From contig UQNP01000118.1 in assembly GCA_900542385.1 (NCBI GenBank), positions 1-5,527 of the forward strand: a stretch of 5,527 bases of DNA. Reading direction: 5' to 3'. The stretch is from an uncultured Eubacterium sp. (GTDB taxonomy: Bacteria > Bacillota > Clostridia > Peptostreptococcales > Anaerovoracaceae). Numbering within the stretch: the stretch's first letter is position 1; each line of letters starts with the position of its first letter. Positions 1 through 5,252 of the stretch are shown piece by piece. The notes under the pieces are model-generated. The model made no database searches and was not told where the DNA came from. It saw only the letters and a program-made list of their open reading frames with translations. Position numbers and translations under genes: made by a program.

Positions 1-243
1 GGATACAGGAGCCTTCATCTCGTGGTGGAAGTTCCTATATTTCTTTCAGACAGAACCTATCATATGCCTGTGGAGATACAGATAAGGACTATAGCTATGG
101 ACACGTGGGCGAGCCTTGAACACGAAATAAAATATAAGCGCAAGGAAGATATGCCGAAAGAAGTGGCGGATGAGCTCAAGCAGTGTGCAAAATCCATGGC
201 AGAGGTAGATGCGACTATGGAAAGAATACATAAGATGTTCTAA
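1..243 (+). CDS. Small alarmone synthetase (RelA/SpoT-type GTP pyrophosphokinase), 3' end only
   Basis: C-terminal 80 codons of a gene that starts before the window; the frame is open from base 1 to TAA at 241-243. The fragment opens with GYRSLH and continues with EIQIRT, then AMDTWASLEHEIKYK. These are hallmark segments of the RelA/SpoT (p)ppGpp synthetase fold, which transfers pyrophosphate from ATP to GTP or GDP in the cytoplasm. The protein ends about 35 residues after the EH motif in a charged helical tail (VADELKQCAKSMAEVDATMERIHKMF region), with no TGS or ACT domains. That fits a stand-alone small synthetase of the RelQ/YjbM type rather than a long bifunctional Rel. The N-terminal half and any regulatory sites cannot be seen. 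The next gene starts 17 nt after the stop, and its ribosome binding site begins on the stop codon, so the two are probably cotranscribed and translationally linked. Family assignment is secure; the exact subgroup is inferred. Confidence 0.9.
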   Translation, partial: GYRSLHLVVEVPIFLSDRTYHMPVEIQIRTIAMDTWASLEHEIKYKRKEDMPKEVADELKQCAKSMAEVDATMERIHKMF

Positions 244-260
244 AGGAGGATACAACATAA

Positions 261-1337
261 ATGATTTTTACTAAAAAACTTATATCAATATCTCTTGCTG
301 CGGCGGCGATGTTTGCGTTCAGTTCGTGCAGCTCATCTATGTCATATGATGATTATGATCTGAAGGACTATATAAAAGTGGGAGAATATAAAGGCTTGCA
401 GGTGGCACCTTATACTGTGTCTGTGACGGAGGATGAGATAGATTCCCGTATACAGAGCAATCTTGAGACGGCGTCTTCCGAAAGGGATCTTAAATCGGGA
501 GAAGTAATAGCGGATGGCGATACGGTAAATATAGATTATGAAGGAAAAGTCGATGGAAAAGTCCTCGATAACGCATCCGACGAAGATTATGATCTCGTAA
601 TAGGAAGCGGGAGCTTTATAGACGGATTTGAATCGGGGCTTATAGGAGAGAAGGTAGGGGAGAAAGTTGTACTTGATCTGACATTCCCTGATGATTACAG
701 CGAAGAAGATCTTCAGGGAAAGGATGCGGAGTTTACGGTAAAAATAAATTCTGCCAAGAGGACGGAAGTTCCTGAATACAACCTGGAATTCGTACAGGAA
801 AATACTGACTACGAAACTCTTGACGAATACGAAAAATCGGTAGAAGATCAGCTTTACAGCGAGAAAGAGACAGAGGCTGTAAATAATCAGAAAACAGAGC
901 TCTGGTCACAGGCTCTTGACAATACGGAAGTTAAAGAATATCCGCAAAGAGAACTGGATCATTATATAGAAGCCAACAGCGAACAGATAGATTCGGTGGC
1001 TGATGATAACGACATGACCAGAGAAGAAGTGCTTTCCATGTATGAGTTTGGAGATGAAGATGAATTTGCGGCAGTCAATGAGGACAGCAGCAAGCTGAGA
1101 GTAAAACAGGAAATGCTGATAGAATATATCGCAGATAAAGAGGATCTTTCGTATACGGATGAAGAAAAAAATCAGCTTATACAAAGTTATGAATCTCAAG
1201 GATATGATAATGATGCGATAGTCGAACAGACTGGAAGAACTATGGGCGATTATGTGCATATAGAGCTCCTCTACAGTAAAGTATTGGATTTTCTTCTTGA
1301 AAATGCGGAGATAACGGGTGCGGCGGTTTCAGAATAA
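261..1337 (+). CDS. Membrane-anchored trigger-factor-like FKBP peptidyl-prolyl isomerase (lipoprotein)
   Basis: A 358-residue protein. The N-terminus (MIFTKK, then a hydrophobic run from residue 7 to 20) ends in FSSC with Cys23, a lipobox with Phe rather than the usual Leu at -3, followed by a Ser-rich tether. This suggests lipid anchoring outside the cell membrane. Residues about 86-167 match the FKBP domain of trigger factor: GDTVNIDYEG (86-95), the GSGSFIDGFESGLIG segment (115-129) and FPDDY (142-146). Residues about 168-345 are acidic, helix-rich and resemble the trigger factor C-terminal substrate-cradling domain. The ribosome-binding N-terminal domain of cytoplasmic trigger factor is absent and replaced by the signal peptide. 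Likely role: folding of exported proteins, analogous to PrsA (inference). Start chosen at ATG 261, with AAGGAGG at 243-249, 11 nt upstream. No terminator is apparent after the stop; a new promoter begins within about 15 nt. Confidence 0.88.
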   Translation: MIFTKKLISISLAAAAMFAFSSCSSSMSYDDYDLKDYIKVGEYKGLQVAPYTVSVTEDEIDSRIQSNLETASSERDLKSGEVIADGDTVNIDYEGKVDGKVLDNASDEDYDLVIGSGSFIDGFESGLIGEKVGEKVVLDLTFPDDYSEEDLQGKDAEFTVKINSAKRTEVPEYNLEFVQENTDYETLDEYEKSVEDQLYSEKETEAVNNQKTELWSQALDNTEVKEYPQRELDHYIEANSEQIDSVADDNDMTREEVLSMYEFGDEDEFAAVNEDSSKLRVKQEMLIEYIADKEDLSYTDEEKNQLIQSYESQGYDNDAIVEQTGRTMGDYVHIELLYSKVLDFLLENAEITGAAVSE

Positions 1338-1343
1338 TTGCAG

Positions 1344-1364
1344 TTTGGATTGCCTACATCCAGA
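1344..1364. promoter_or_regulatory. Dyad over the -35 box, possible operator
   Basis: The half-sites TTTGGAT (1344-1350) and ATCCAGA (1358-1364) are inverted copies differing at one position, separated by 7 nt. They overlap the -35 hexamer (1350-1355) of the DUF1538 promoter. There is no T-tract after it, so it is not an intrinsic terminator for the preceding gene. An operator for a dimeric regulator is possible, but a short imperfect dyad can arise by chance. Confidence 0.3.
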
Positions 1365-1378
1365 TCGCATGTTAAAAT
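1350..1378 (+). promoter_or_regulatory. Sigma-A-type promoter with extended -10, for the DUF1538-PII unit
   Basis: TTGCCT (1350-1355), a 17-nt spacer, then TAAAAT (1373-1378) preceded by TGT, which gives the TGn extended -10. Transcription would start near 1385 and leave a leader of about 55 nt. An 8-bp palindrome, TAATATTA (1384-1391), lies at the expected start site. No other promoter as good is seen in 1338-1438, so the DUF1538 genes probably form their own transcription unit. Confidence 0.6.
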
Positions 1379-1421
1379 ATAAATAATATTATGTTATTTC
1401 TGAAAATACTGAAAGATGAAC

Positions 1422-1427
1422 AGGAGG
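1422..1427 (+). promoter_or_regulatory. Ribosome binding site that decides the DUF1538 start
   Basis: AGGAGG lies 7 nt before an ATG at 1435 and 11 nt before the TTG at 1439. The ATG opens only a six-codon frame (stop at 1453-1455). The TTG opens the long frame, which has an in-frame stop at 1433-1435 just upstream, so TTG 1439 is the first usable start. The same 11-nt spacing is seen at the lipoprotein gene. Confidence 0.7.
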
Positions 1428-1438
1428 AGTGATAATGG

Positions 1439-2182
1439 TTGAATGTATTACTTGAAAAATTAAAGGAAGTTTCAGTGTCTGTGCTGCCCATCACTGTCAT
1501 TGTAATGGTGTTGAATTTTACATTGACGCCGATGGATCTGAATATGGTGATCAGGTTTCTTCTGGGAGCAATGTTCATAATAGCGGGACTTGCTGTATTT
1601 CTGATCGGAGTGGATCTGGGAATTACTCCCATAGGAAACCTGATGGGAAATGCGCTTGCAAAAAGCAGCAAAATTCTTATAGTGTTGGCAGCAGGACTGA
1701 CTTTAGGGTTTTTTATATCCATAGCGGAGCCTGATCTGCATATACTTGCGGAACAGGTAGATGATGTGACTGGCGGGATCGTATCAAAAATCAGTATCGT
1801 GGCGGTTGTGTCCATAGGGATTGCAGTCATGCTGAGCGTGGGTCTCGGCAGGATAGTAAAAGGTATACCTCTCTATAAAATGCTTACAGTGCTGTATCTT
1901 GTTATATTTGCACTTGCAGTTCTGACTTCAGAAGAATTCCTTGCCATTTCCTTTGATGCATCAGGAGCTACAACTGGAGCATTGACGGTACCGTTCATAA
2001 TGGCTCTGGCAATAGGTGTCTCAGCTATGCGAAAAGATTCCAAAGCTTCTGAAGAGGACAGCTTCGGACTTGTAGCGATAGCATCAACAGGAGCTATAAT
2101 GGCAGTTATGCTTATGAGCATCCTTTTCGATATGGATGAAATGAAGGGAAGCCTCGAGATGGGCGAAGAGATTGGAGGCTGA
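1439..2182 (+). CDS. DUF1538 family integral membrane protein, first half
   Basis: A 247-residue, very hydrophobic protein with about six to seven membrane segments (roughly 12-32, 38-60, 78-96, 118-137, 145-163, 183-197, 209-228). It is recognised as DUF1538 by the opening NVLLEKLKE and VSVLPI, the loop AEPDLHILAEQVDDVTGG (96-113) and FDASGATTGALT (172-183). The family is a putative transporter of unknown substrate. The in-membrane AEP..H....Q and FD..G motifs recur in the next gene, so the two proteins are homologous halves. Family members are often about 500 residues with both repeats fused (recalled, not searched). Here a TGA at 2180-2182 ends this half, and the second half follows in the same frame with no gap. 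Start: TTG, because an in-frame stop lies two codons upstream. A one-base change near 1435-1439 would bring an ATG into frame, so sequence error there is conceivable. Family call is confident; function is unknown. Confidence 0.85.
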   Translation: MNVLLEKLKEVSVSVLPITVIVMVLNFTLTPMDLNMVIRFLLGAMFIIAGLAVFLIGVDLGITPIGNLMGNALAKSSKILIVLAAGLTLGFFISIAEPDLHILAEQVDDVTGGIVSKISIVAVVSIGIAVMLSVGLGRIVKGIPLYKMLTVLYLVIFALAVLTSEEFLAISFDASGATTGALTVPFIMALAIGVSAMRKDSKASEEDSFGLVAIASTGAIMAVMLMSILFDMDEMKGSLEMGEEIGG

Positions 2183-2203
2183 GTGTTCAGCCCTTTCGCT
2201 GAA
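2174..2203 (+). promoter_or_regulatory. Stop-start junction with hairpin between the DUF1538 halves
   Basis: GGAGG (2174-2178) sits 4 nt before the GTG start at 2183, tighter than at the other genes here (6-11 nt). TGA (2180-2182) directly abuts GTG in the same frame. A perfect 6-bp stem follows: TTCAGC (2186-2191) and GCTGAA (2198-2203), with loop CCTTTC. The layout favours termination-reinitiation or some read-through rather than independent initiation; which of these occurs is inference. Confidence 0.5.
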
Positions 2204-2947
2204 GAATTCCCCGTATTGATGTTCGAATCTATAGTAGCTATATCACCTATTCTGATAATATTTCTGATATGTAATTTCGTGAAATTCAAACAGGGATTCT
2301 CTGAACTCAGGAAAATATGCACCGGACTTTTTTACAACTGGATCGGTCTTACGGTGTTTTTGACAGGAGTAAATGCGGGATTCCTGGATGCCAGTAAGTA
2401 TATAGGACATTATCTTACGGAAAATTATGGGTATGCAGTGCTGGTGGCAATCGGGTTCGTTATAGGACTGCTTACGATTTTGGCTGAGCCGGCAGTTCAT
2501 GTACTGACTCATCAGATAGAGAGTGTTACTGCGGGATATGTGAAACGCTTCTATGTACTGGGTGCTCTTTCCATAGGTGTAGGAGCGGCGGTGGCCCTTT
2601 CTGTAATCAGGATAATAATTCCTGATTTGCTTTTATGGCATTACCTGCTGCCTGGATATATAATAGCCATAGTTCTCATGTACGCTGTCCCTAAATTGTT
2701 CGTCGGTATTGCTTTTGACTCGGGAGGAGTTGCCTCTGGTCCTATGACAGCGACCTTTATTTTGAGCTTCACCCAGGGAGCCGCAGAAAGCATGGAGGGA
2801 GCAGACGTTCTGGTGGAAGGCTTTGGAGTAATATCGATGGTCGCGCTTACGCCTATAATAGCGCTGCAAATACTCGGACTGATATTCAAGATAAAGGCTG
2901 CAGGAAATGAGAAAAATAAAGAAGTTTTCGAAGGAGAAGAGGTATGA
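2183..2947 (+). CDS. DUF1538 family integral membrane protein, second half
   Basis: A 254-residue membrane protein with about six to seven hydrophobic segments (roughly 15-33, 45-66, 82-100, 123-143, 152-170, 185-200, 215-238) and a charged C-terminal tail. It repeats the landmarks of the preceding gene in the same order: GLTVFLTGVNAG (55-66, compare GLAVFLIGVDLG), AEPAVHVLTHQIESVTAG (101-118) and FDSGGVASGPMT (178-189). This internal homology indicates an ancient duplication, with the halves likely assembling as one transporter-like unit. The start is GTG 2183, immediately after the TGA of the first half. ATG 2219 (residue 13) is an alternative but has no clear ribosome binding site and would lose residues before the first membrane span. 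The stop overlaps the next start as ATGA, so translation is coupled to the PII-like gene. Substrate unknown. A direct fusion broken by a single nonsense codon is the main alternative reading. Confidence 0.85.
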   Translation: MFSPFAEEFPVLMFESIVAISPILIIFLICNFVKFKQGFSELRKICTGLFYNWIGLTVFLTGVNAGFLDASKYIGHYLTENYGYAVLVAIGFVIGLLTILAEPAVHVLTHQIESVTAGYVKRFYVLGALSIGVGAAVALSVIRIIIPDLLLWHYLLPGYIIAIVLMYAVPKLFVGIAFDSGGVASGPMTATFILSFTQGAAESMEGADVLVEGFGVISMVALTPIIALQILGLIFKIKAAGNEKNKEVFEGEEV

Positions 2948-3585
2948 AAAGGTTTGAATGTGCCTACTTTATCGTGAAGCATGGATGGGCAAGCCGAATT
3001 TTGCATTATGCCAGAGAGCACGATATATTCGGAGGAACGATATTTTACGGTACAGGGACAGTAAAAAGTTCTGTTCTTCATATGTTATCCCTCGATAAAA
3101 CTGAAAAAGAGATAGTTATAATGGCAGCGGAAAAAACGTACACCAGGTATATTATGGAAATGCTCAGTGAAGAGCTGAAGATGAAGAAAAATCACCATGG
3201 AATTGCTTTTGGAATACCGGTCGCAGGGTTTATCGGAGGCGTGCACAGAGAAAAAGAGGACGGGGAAGAGGAGGATGAAAATATGTACAATGCTGTAATC
3301 GTAGTACTTGAAAAAGGAAAGGCTGAGGATGCTCTTGAAGCGGCGCAGAGTGCAGGAGCCGACGGAGGAGTCATAATCAATGCACGCGGTGCGGGAAGAC
3401 ATGAAACGAACAAATTTATGTTCATGGACATAGAGCCGGAAAAGGAGATACTTTTGATGATAACTCCGCGGGAGAAAACTGATGATATTTCAAAAGCGAT
3501 CGATGCTAAAATGAACATTTCAAAACCGGGACACGGCATCATGATGATCCAGGAAGTAAGCAAAATTTACGGTGTCAGCATTTAA
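2944..3585 (+). CDS. Tandem PII-like regulatory protein paired with DUF1538
   Basis: A 213-residue soluble protein made of two PII-fold modules joined by an acidic linker (about 103-113). Module 1, about 3-100, shows FECAYFIVKHGWASRIL, the GGTIFYGTGT turn (30-39), EKEIVIMAAEK (54-64) and HHGIAFGIPV (84-93). Module 2, about 114-213, shows YNAVIVVLEKGKAEDALEAA, GADGGVIINARGAG (138-151), EILLMITPRE (168-177) and PGHGIMMIQEV (195-205). These match the beta-alpha-beta repeats and the P-x-x-GxI-x-x-x-x-V strand of GlnB/GlnK. The T-loop region of both modules is unlike canonical PII, and the usual uridylylated Tyr context is not recognisable. PII proteins sense nucleotides and 2-oxoglutarate and block partner transporters; here the coupled partner is the DUF1538 pair (start overlaps that gene's stop, with AAGGAGA at 2931-2937). 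Regulation of that transporter is inferred. It could instead bind a different small molecule. Confidence 0.82.
   Translation: MKRFECAYFIVKHGWASRILHYAREHDIFGGTIFYGTGTVKSSVLHMLSLDKTEKEIVIMAAEKTYTRYIMEMLSEELKMKKNHHGIAFGIPVAGFIGGVHREKEDGEEEDENMYNAVIVVLEKGKAEDALEAAQSAGADGGVIINARGAGRHETNKFMFMDIEPEKEILLMITPREKTDDISKAIDAKMNISKPGHGIMMIQEVSKIYGVSI
3269..3585 (+). promoter_or_regulatory. Internal ribosome binding site and start for a possible single-domain PII product
   Basis: Within the PII gene, AGGAGG (3269-3274) lies 8 nt before an in-frame ATG (3283-3285). The ATG begins MYNAVIVV, the exact first strand of the second PII module. Initiation there would give a 100-residue protein, the size of an ordinary single-domain PII subunit, ending at the same stop. 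The signal also encodes the acidic linker (GAG/GAT/GAA codons imitate such sites), so coincidence is possible. Confidence 0.4.
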
Positions 3586-3616
3586 GGGTGTATACAATAT
3601 AACAACGGGTTAATAA

Positions 3617-3645
3617 TTGAAAAAAGCCATAAGGTATGATAGAAT
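3617..3645 (+). promoter_or_regulatory. Promoter for the AGCS symporter, embedded in a terminator hairpin
   Basis: TTGAAA (3617-3622), a 17-nt spacer, then TAGAAT (3640-3645) preceded by TGA, giving 5/6 matches in each hexamer plus an extended -10. The predicted start is near 3652, inside the loop of the hairpin at 3621-3683, so this promoter's RNA lacks the 5' arm of that hairpin. It is the best promoter in the gap; between 3717 and 3767 none is convincing. Confidence 0.6.
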
Positions 3646-3684
3646 TCTACAGTCAGTTATCGATCATGCTCTTATGGCTTTTTG
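3620..3684 (+). terminator. Intrinsic terminator 1, after the PII-like gene
   Basis: AAAAAGCCATAAG (3621-3633) pairs fully with CTTATGGCTTTTT (3671-3683). The stem extends seven more pairs (3634-3640 with 3663-3669, one G-U) across a single bulged T3670, giving a 20-bp hairpin with a 22-nt loop. The 3' arm ends in five Ts. The A-run on the 5' arm makes it potentially bidirectional. It would end the DUF1538-PII transcript. Confidence 0.75.
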
Positions 3685-3693
3685 AGCGTCGAT
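3659..3693 (+). promoter_or_regulatory. Candidate antiterminator in the symporter leader
   Basis: ATCGAT (3659-3664) can pair with GTCGAT (3688-3693, one G-U) and GCTC (3668-3671) with GAGC (3684-3687). Together this is a ten-pair stem with a 3-nt bulge. It uses the entire 5' arm of terminator 2 and so excludes that hairpin. It also competes with terminator 1, which sequesters 3663-3683. The duplicated ATCG...GCTC pattern (3659-3671 and 3697-3704) is typical of attenuators. The pairing is visible; switching and any ligand are inferred. Confidence 0.4.
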
Positions 3694-3716
3694 TTTATCG
3701 GCTCTTTTATTTTTTT
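3684..3716 (+). terminator. Intrinsic terminator 2, possible attenuator ahead of the symporter
   Basis: GAGC (3684-3687) pairs with GCTC (3701-3704) and CGAT (3690-3693) with ATCG (3697-3700), with a TTT loop and a 2-nt bulge. A T-rich tract follows, TTTTATTTTTTT (3705-3716). It begins on the base after terminator 1. Because the symporter promoter lies upstream, this hairpin sits in the symporter's own leader. Confidence 0.7.
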
Positions 3717-3730
3717 GATCTGATAAAGAC

Positions 3731-3744
3731 GGCTTAAAAAAGCC
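3731..3744 (+). other. Small leader hairpin before the symporter ribosome binding site
   Basis: GGCTT (3731-3735) and AAGCC (3740-3744) flank an AAAA loop, 9 nt before the purine-rich site GAGGGAG (3754-3760). AAAAAGCC (3737-3744) is also complementary to GGCTTTTT (3676-3683), the 3' arm of terminator 1. That offers an alternative long-range pairing enclosing terminator 2. A function is not established. Confidence 0.3.
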
Positions 3745-3767
3745 TAAAAGAGAGAGGGAGAGTGTAG

Positions 3768-5192
3768 ATGGATAGTTTTACAAAAGTATTGGAGACCATA
3801 GACAGCGTAGTATGGGGAGTTCCTCTTATAGTGCTGATTATGGGAACAGGTCTGTTCCTGACCATAAGGCTTGGAGTCCTTCAGTTCAGAAAGCTGGGGA
3901 AAGCGCTGAAATATATGGTGAAAAATGAAGAAGACGGTATAGGAGAAGTCACCAGTTTCGGAGCTCTTTGCACTGCTATGGCGGCAACTATAGGAACAGG
4001 TAATATAGTAGGAGTTGCGACTGCTGTAGTTACCGGAGGACCGGGAGCTTTGTTCTGGATGATACTTGCAGCATGTCTGGGTATGGCGACTAAGTATTCC
4101 GAAGGACTGCTTGCTGTAAAATTCAGAGAAGATAAAGGCAATGGAAGATTCCTTGGAGGTCCGTTCTATTATATAGAAAAAGGCATGGGCAGCGGGTTGA
4201 AATGGCTTGCAAAGCTGTTTGCGGTATTTGCTCTGTGCGCCGGGCTTCTTGGGATAGGAACAATAACACAGGTAAACGGGATCGCTTCGGCAACTCAGAG
4301 CTTCTTCGACCCTGAAATGCAGGATGTGGTCATGATATTCGGCAGAGAATATTCGATAGTTACAGTTATAACTGCCATCGTAGTTGCAGTGCTGACTGCT
4401 TTAGTAGTAATAGGAGGACTTCAGAGAATAGCGAGCGTTACTTCTATCGTAGTTCCGTTTATGGCTATAGGATACATCGTGGTATGTATCAGTATACTTA
4501 TATATAACTACAGAGCTATACCGGATGCGGTAGTAAGCATAGTAGAAAGCGCGTTTGGTCTCAGGGCAGTAGCAGGCGGAGCGATAGGATCACTTCTTAT
4601 GGCTATGCAGATGGGCGTCGCAAGAGGTATATTTTCAAATGAAGCGGGGCTTGGAAGCGCGCCTATAGCAGCAGCAGCAGCGCGTACTAAAGAGCCTGTA
4701 AGGCAGGGACTTGTATCCATGACAGGAACCTTCATAGATACTATAATAGTGTGCAGTATGACAGGTCTTACGATAATGGTTACCGGCTCCTATGAAACGG
4801 CTCTGGCCAACAACCTTGAAGGCGTAGATGTTACTATAAATGCTTTTTCACAGGGACTTCCTTGGGGATATGAAGCAGGATCGGCAGTGCTTATGGTATG
4901 CCTTGCATTCTTTGCTTTTACGACGATACTCGGATGGGACTATTATAGCGAAAGAGCTCTTGAATATCTCGTAGGCAACCTCAATGTAGTAAAGGTATAC
5001 AGATGGCTTTACATAATAGCAGTACTCATAGGTCCGTTCCTCACTGTATCGGCAGTATGGACTTTGGCAGATATATGCAATGGACTTATGGCGATACCTA
5101 ATCTGATAGCGCTGATTGCACTCAGCGGTGTAGTGGTCGCAGAAACAAAAAGCTATTTCAAGCGTCTGGATTCAGGGCAGATACGAGGCTGA
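3768..5192 (+). CDS. AGCS family sodium:alanine/glycine symporter
   Basis: A 474-residue membrane protein of the alanine-or-glycine:cation symporter family (APC superfamily, LeuT-like fold, about 11 membrane segments), expected to import small neutral amino acids with Na+. Family landmarks include the N-terminal WGVPLIVLIMGTGLFLTIRLG (16-36), ATIGTGNIVGVA (73-84), GGPGALFWM (90-98) and TKYSEGLLAVKFRE (107-120). Others are FSNEAGLGSAPIAAAAARTKEP (from 289) and GWDYYSERALEYL (389-401). Length is full for the family. The start ATG 3768 follows GAGGGAG with 7-nt spacing. It is monocistronic by appearance: tandem terminators precede it and a terminator follows at 5253-5306. The leader may be regulated by conditional termination. 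In Clostridia such genes are often under glycine riboswitches, but that motif is not seen here. Alanine, glycine and glutamine cannot be told apart as substrate from this sequence. A catabolic or nitrogen-supply role beside the PII unit is only suggestive. Confidence 0.95.
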   Translation: MDSFTKVLETIDSVVWGVPLIVLIMGTGLFLTIRLGVLQFRKLGKALKYMVKNEEDGIGEVTSFGALCTAMAATIGTGNIVGVATAVVTGGPGALFWMILAACLGMATKYSEGLLAVKFREDKGNGRFLGGPFYYIEKGMGSGLKWLAKLFAVFALCAGLLGIGTITQVNGIASATQSFFDPEMQDVVMIFGREYSIVTVITAIVVAVLTALVVIGGLQRIASVTSIVVPFMAIGYIVVCISILIYNYRAIPDAVVSIVESAFGLRAVAGGAIGSLLMAMQMGVARGIFSNEAGLGSAPIAAAAARTKEPVRQGLVSMTGTFIDTIIVCSMTGLTIMVTGSYETALANNLEGVDVTINAFSQGLPWGYEAGSAVLMVCLAFFAFTTILGWDYYSERALEYLVGNLNVVKVYRWLYIIAVLIGPFLTVSAVWTLADICNGLMAIPNLIALIALSGVVVAETKSYFKRLDSGQIRG

Positions 5193-5242
5193 GAATATTG
5201 ATGGCATCAGTCGTCATATAATCTTCGTGTACAGCATATAAT
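5193..5242 (+). promoter_or_regulatory. Two overlapping sigma-E-like (sporulation) promoter matches
   Basis: GAATATT (5193-5199), 15 nt, CATATAAT (5215-5222); and TCATATA (5214-5220), 14 nt, CATATAAT (5235-5242). Both -35 elements fit KMATATW and both -10 elements match CATACAHT at 7 of 8 positions, with normal sigma-E spacing (consensus recalled from B. subtilis). The downstream gene belongs to a sporulation-associated family. Against this, a terminator lies between these sites and that gene, and AT-rich DNA gives chance matches. Each contains TATAAT but lacks a sigma-A -35. Confidence 0.35.
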
Positions 5243-5252
5243 TTCAAATAAA

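Noticed and set aside
906..1259. Long open frame on the minus strand inside the lipoprotein gene, and others antisense to the DUF1538, PII and symporter genes
   Set aside because: They lack ribosome binding sites and family motifs, and their composition mirrors the coding strand, so they are shadows of the real genes.
1338..1438. Sigma-54 promoter for the PII-containing unit
   Set aside because: No GG-N10-GC pair with the TGGCAC and TTGCA context is found; a sigma-A extended -10 promoter explains the region better.
2180..2182. TGA read as a sense codon by an alternative genetic code
   Set aside because: TGG is used for Trp throughout and another gene (3768-5192) ends naturally in TGA, as does the second DUF1538 half at 2945-2947.
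2180..2203. Selenocysteine insertion at the TGA between the DUF1538 halves, suggested by the hairpin just after it
   Set aside because: The 6-bp stem has loop CCTTTC without the guanine-containing loop expected of a bacterial SECIS element, and no redox context supports selenocysteine. Read-through or reinitiation are simpler.
3621..3683. Mobile element or MITE suggested by the long inverted repeat
   Set aside because: No target-site duplication or second copy is visible, and the A-run, stem and T-run fit an intrinsic terminator.
3586..3767. Glycine riboswitch or T-box upstream of the AGCS symporter
   Set aside because: No glycine aptamer core or T-box sequence is present, and the leader from the predicted start is only about 115 nt.
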